A stretch of 64,000 nt of DNA from Roseburia_D sp964388945 (GTDB lineage: Bacteria; Bacillota; Clostridia; Lachnospirales; Lachnospiraceae), in assembly GCA_964388945.1 (NCBI GenBank), contig CAYMCM010000001.1, positions 25,847 through 89,846 on the forward strand. Reading direction: 5' to 3'. How positions within the stretch are numbered: the stretch's first letter is position 1; every line of letters starts with the position of its first letter. Positions 61,345 to 64,000 of the stretch are shown here, one piece after another. The position numbers and the translations under genes are program-made. The notes below the pieces were generated by a model, which did not search any database, had not been told where the DNA came from, and saw only the letters and a list, made by a program, of their open reading frames with translations.

Positions 61345-61884
61345 TTAGAGCAGAACATCCGGAAATTCAGGGCGATGCGCATGAAGAATTTTTAACAACT
61401 CTTTAAACGCCGGTTTTTGAAGTTCTCCCTTATTGCAGACAACTTCAAAACGTTCCCCGCACAGCAATGTATAATTTCCGGTTTCATGGAATCCATTCCG
61501 GAGATAGAAATTCTTTCTTCGGATTCTCTGCTCGATATTTTCTGCTTCTTCCTTTAACTCTTCAAAATCCAGACTAAGCTGCAGATCGGAATATGCCTCC
61601 ATCAATTCCCCAAGTGCCGCACCTCCATATCCTTTGGAACGGAGATTTTTATCGATCGCAATATAATAAATATAAGCGCATTCCGCATTTTTCAAAAGAA
61701 CAGCAAAACCAATCGGCGTCTTTTCATCATAGATTCCAAGAATATCGGTGTCTGTATCTTGAGCAAAAGCAAAAATCTCGTCCATCTCCAGACGTTCCGA
61801 CGGCGGAAAAGCTTCCCTGTTTACTTCTTCAAAATATGCTCTGTCTTTACTATCTGATTGTAAACGTATGAGTTCCAGTTTCAT
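61345..61884 (-). CDS. GNAT-family N-acetyltransferase
   Basis: The 179-residue protein has the GNAT acetyl-CoA core: IGFAVLLKNAECAYIYYIAIDKNLRSKGYGGAALGEL, with the RSKGYGGA loop that binds the pyrophosphate. The acceptor is unknown. It begins 2 bases after the MerR gene stop and is co-transcribed with it, so it may take part in the same response to a toxic compound. Confidence 0.88.
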   Translation of the reverse strand: MKLELIRLQSDSKDRAYFEEVNREAFPPSERLEMDEIFAFAQDTDTDILGIYDEKTPIGFAVLLKNAECAYIYYIAIDKNLRSKGYGGAALGELMEAYSDLQLSLDFEELKEEAENIEQRIRRKNFYLRNGFHETGNYTLLCGERFEVVCNKGELQKPAFKELLKILHAHRPEFPDVLL

Positions 61885-61886
61885 TT

Positions 61887-62333
61887 TTATTCTCCTTTTA
61901 ACTTTTTCCTTACTTCTTTAAACTGCTCCGGTAGTTCATCTAAACTCATGTTTTTTAACCCTTCTGTTGTCCCTTTCGTTTTTGCAGTTTCATAATACCA
62001 GCACTTAAATTCAAGCGTGTCCAATGTGTCCTGCAATTCCGCAATCTGTCTTTTTACTGCCTCCCGCTGTGCTTTGATCAGCTCTAACCTCGGTTCTATG
62101 GTTTCATCCCCCTGCATTGCCATATAAACAAATTCCCGGATGTCTTTTAAGTGCATCCCGGTCTTTTTCAGGCATTCTATGATCTGCAGCCATTCGTAAT
62201 CGCTGTCCCTAAACATTCGCATTCCGCCGCTTGATCGTTCCACAAAAGGCAGTAAACCTTCTTTATCGTAATACCGCAATGTCGAGGGTGCGATTCCCAA
62301 ACGCTTTGCCATTTCTCCAACTGTATATAACAT
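61887..62333 (-). CDS. MerR-family regulator
   Basis: The 148-residue protein has the MerR winged helix YTVGEMAKRLGIAPSTLRYYDKEGLLPF (about 3-30) and a long dimerisation helix (about 80-120). The effector part is short and contains few Cys, so it belongs to the drug/aldehyde-responsive type and not to the metal sensors. The ATG at 62333 follows GGAGG at 5 bases (a GTG at 62345 is less likely). The divergent promoter with a 19-bp spacer is its presumed target. Confidence 0.9.
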   Translation of the reverse strand: MLYTVGEMAKRLGIAPSTLRYYDKEGLLPFVERSSGGMRMFRDSDYEWLQIIECLKKTGMHLKDIREFVYMAMQGDETIEPRLELIKAQREAVKRQIAELQDTLDTLEFKCWYYETAKTKGTTEGLKNMSLDELPEQFKEVRKKLKGE

Positions 62334-62355
62334 AATATCCTCCACTAAAAATCCC

Positions 62356-62386
62356 TTGACTTAAAGCGCACTTTAACGTGTATAAT
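62356..62386 (+). promoter_or_regulatory. MerR-type promoter with 19-bp spacer and operator dyad
   Basis: TTGACT (62356-62361) and TATAAT (62381-62386) are separated by 19 bases, the over-long spacing corrected by MerR proteins through DNA distortion. Inside is the perfect dyad TTAAAG-CGCA-CTTTAA (62361-62376). The promoter reads toward the aldo-keto reductase, and the merR gene is divergent. This is direct sequence evidence for control of 62449-63879 by the adjacent MerR. Confidence 0.88.
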
Positions 62387-62448
62387 ATCATCAAACTTGT
62401 TGTATTGTATCAAAAAGAGATTCATTTTTCAATCAGGAGGAACACGAT

Positions 62449-63336
62449 ATGAATTATATTACTTTGAACAATGGCGTAAAAATGCCGCAGCTTGGCTATG
62501 GTGTATATCAGGTTACAAAAGATGAATGCGAAAGATGTGTCAGCGATGCTTTAAACGCAGGTTATCGTCTGATCGATACCGCGCAGAGTTATTTTAACGA
62601 AGAAGAGGTCGGCAGCGCGATCAAAAAGAGCGGTATTCCAAGAGAAGAAATCTTTCTTACAACGAAAGTATGGATTGAAAATTATGGTTACGAAAAATGT
62701 CGTGCCTCTGTCTTAGAATCCATGCGCAAATTGCAGGTTGAATACCTCGACCTCTGCCTTCTGCATCAGCCTTTCAATGATGTTTACGGTGCGTATCGGG
62801 CATTAGAAGATTTATATGAGGAAGGAAAAATCCATGCGATCGGAATTTCTAATTTCTATGCGGACAGAATGATCGATCTGGCTTCTTTTTCCCGCATCAA
62901 ACCTCAGATCAATCAGGTCGAAATCCATCCACATAATCAGCAGGTTTCCTCAAAAGAATGGCACGATAAATATGGTGTTGCACTGGAAGCCTGGGCACCT
63001 TTTGGAGAAGGCCGCGGAGATATGTTTGAGCTGCCTGAATTAAAAGCGATCGGCGAAAAATATAACAAGACCACTGCACAGGTCATCCTCCGCTGGCACC
63101 TTCAGAGAGGAATTGTGGTGATCCCAAAATCAACTCATAAAGAAAGAATGGAAGAAAACTATCATGTGTTTGATTTTGAACTGACCGATGACGATATGAA
63201 TACGATCTCATCTCTCGACAAAGCACAAAGTTCATTTTTCTCACACACCGATCCGGCGATGGTCGAATGGTTTGTGAAAATGGTAGATGAACGAAAAAAG
63301 AATAATGATTGTACAAAAGAAAAGAAAGAGTGGTAA
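62449..63336 (+). CDS. Aldo-keto reductase (2,5-diketo-D-gluconate reductase-like)
   Basis: The 295-residue NADPH-dependent enzyme has the tetrad: Asp and Tyr in LIDTAQSYFNEEEVG, Lys in FLTTKVWIENYG, His in LCLLHQPFNDVYG, and the signature GISNFYADRM. It reduces aldehydes and ketones, and with MerR control is probably part of a detoxification response. The start follows CAGGAGG. It is followed after 6 bases by a flavoprotein gene in the same operon. Confidence 0.92.
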   Translation: MNYITLNNGVKMPQLGYGVYQVTKDECERCVSDALNAGYRLIDTAQSYFNEEEVGSAIKKSGIPREEIFLTTKVWIENYGYEKCRASVLESMRKLQVEYLDLCLLHQPFNDVYGAYRALEDLYEEGKIHAIGISNFYADRMIDLASFSRIKPQINQVEIHPHNQQVSSKEWHDKYGVALEAWAPFGEGRGDMFELPELKAIGEKYNKTTAQVILRWHLQRGIVVIPKSTHKERMEENYHVFDFELTDDDMNTISSLDKAQSSFFSHTDPAMVEWFVKMVDERKKNNDCTKEKKEW

Positions 63337-63342
63337 TTTACT

Positions 63343-63879
63343 ATGGCAAAGAAAGTATTGATCTTATCCGGCAGTCCCAGAAAAAACGGTAATTCTGATC
63401 TGCTCTGCAACGAGTTTATGAAGGGAGCATTGGAATCCGGACATGACGTAGAAAAAATCCGTGTCCAGGAAAAAAATATCGGTTATTGCATGGCTTGCTA
63501 TGCCTGTCGGAATACGGGCGTTTGTGCCATCAAAGATGATATGGCAGAGGTTATGCAAAAGATGATCGATTGTGATGTCATGGTTCTTGCAAGTCCTGTG
63601 TATTTTTATTCTATTGATGCACAGCTTAAAGCAGTAATTGACCGCAGCGTTGCCCGATGGACGGAAGTAAAAAACAAAGAATTTTATTATATCGTTACTG
63701 CTGCCGATGGCGAAAAAGAAGCCGCCGAAACAACGATTAACTGCTTCCGCGGATATGCAGATTGTGTGAACGGTGCAAAAGAAATGGGCATTATTTACGG
63801 TATGGGTACATACGAAATGGGCGAAGTTATGGGCACAAAAGCCATGACCGATGCATACGAAATGGGCAAAAATATATAA
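63343..63879 (+). CDS. Iron-sulfur flavoprotein / NADPH-dependent FMN reductase family
   Basis: The 178-residue flavodoxin-like protein has the FMN phosphate loop LSGSPRKNGNSD near the start and a Cys cluster C-x2-C-x2-C-x5-C (CMACYACRNTGVC, about 48-60), the compact motif of the iron-sulfur flavoprotein family. ASPVYFYSIDAQLKAVIDR is a typical FMN-binding stretch. It would pass electrons or reduce quinones and nitro compounds. It is the second gene of the MerR-controlled operon, ending at a terminator. Confidence 0.9.
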   Translation: MAKKVLILSGSPRKNGNSDLLCNEFMKGALESGHDVEKIRVQEKNIGYCMACYACRNTGVCAIKDDMAEVMQKMIDCDVMVLASPVYFYSIDAQLKAVIDRSVARWTEVKNKEFYYIVTAADGEKEAAETTINCFRGYADCVNGAKEMGIIYGMGTYEMGEVMGTKAMTDAYEMGKNI

Positions 63880-63885
63880 TAAGTT

Positions 63886-63918
63886 ATGGGCAGATGCCGG
63901 GGAATCGGCTCTGCCCAT
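63886..63918. terminator. Bidirectional terminator after the flavoprotein gene
   Basis: ATGGGCAGA / TCTGCCCAT with inner GCCG / CGGC pairs form a strong stem, followed by TTATAA. It separates the plus-strand operon from the converging chemoreceptor gene at the right edge. Confidence 0.75.
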
Positions 63919-63937
63919 TTATAACGATTCGAAAATC

Positions 63938-64000
63938 TTATTTTCTTAACTCAAACTGTGCAACCAGATTTTTCAAACTTTCTGATTGTGCGGAAAGTTC
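63938..64000 (-). CDS. Methyl-accepting chemotaxis protein, C-terminal end only
   Basis: Twenty codons and a TAA stop are visible on the minus strand: ELSAQSESLKNLVAQFELRK. This matches the usual end of a chemoreceptor signalling domain (SAQAESLKxLVxQFxL). The gene runs off the right edge. Confidence 0.75.
   Translation of the reverse strand, partial: ELSAQSESLKNLVAQFELRK

Noticed and set aside
1..64000. CRISPR arrays, insertion sequences, tRNA or rRNA genes
   Set aside because: No regularly spaced repeats, transposase motifs, cloverleaf signatures or rRNA cores were recognised on either strand.

Overview
The window looks like a chromosomal segment of a motile, gut-type member of the Lachnospiraceae close to Roseburia or Agathobacter. 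The reasons are moderate-to-low GC protein-coding DNA with strong AGGAGG ribosome sites, three chemoreceptors plus a fourth cut by the right edge, a CheW, c-di-GMP enzymes, and above all a beta-mannan locus whose content matches the large mannan utilisation locus known from Roseburia intestinalis. The species is inferred from gene content and memory of families only; no search was run.

Layout. 1-2.6 kb: a two-component system flanked by small paralogous membrane proteins, with tandem 11-bp operator repeats at two promoters. 2.7-3.3 kb: debris of a restriction-modification gene. 3.3-7.5 kb: a heterodimeric ABC exporter under a MarR regulator. 7.6-17.9 kb: MATE transporter, a chimeric and probably broken GH53 galactanase, a GGDEF protein, a SleB-type cell wall hydrolase, a chemoreceptor, a cation efflux protein and an L,D-transpeptidase.

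17.9-48.3 kb is the mannan region. The minus strand carries, in transcription order: solute-binding lipoprotein, two ABC permeases, cellobiose 2-epimerase-type enzyme, two GH130 phosphorylases (mannosylglucose type, then mannooligosaccharide type), a CE17-type acetylesterase, a chemoreceptor, and a GH1 glucosidase fused to mannose-6-phosphate isomerase. A divergent AraC-type regulator and a LacI - GH2 mannosidase - GH36 galactosidase group follow. Next come a plus-strand pair of a chemoreceptor (frameshifted here) and an orphan sugar-binding lipoprotein, then a second GH36, NUDIX and CPBP proteins, a phosphohexomutase and a GH113. The inferred flow is: import of acetylated galactomannooligosaccharides; deacetylation (CE17) and removal of galactose (GH36); trimming (GH113, GH2, GH1); epimerisation of mannobiose to mannosylglucose; phosphorolysis (GH130) to mannose-1-phosphate; then mutase and ManA to fructose-6-phosphate. 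No signal-bearing endo-mannanase is in the window, so the first cut must be made by a gene elsewhere.

48.4-64 kb: a second MATE, a second heterodimeric ABC exporter, an aldo-keto reductase, a glycosyltransferase-like protein, CheW, a GGDEF-EAL protein with a degenerate GGDEF, SseB, an alanine/glycine symporter behind a tandem glycine riboswitch, a GNAT-MerR pair, and a MerR-type promoter with a 19-bp spacer driving an aldo-keto reductase and an iron-sulfur flavoprotein.

The most notable points are the GH53 chimera, the GH1-ManA fusion that keeps a full internal ribosome site and start codon, two mannan promoters with the same element order and identical 98-bp spacing, a second pair of homologous promoters at GH36 and GH113, and chemotaxis genes built into the sugar locus.
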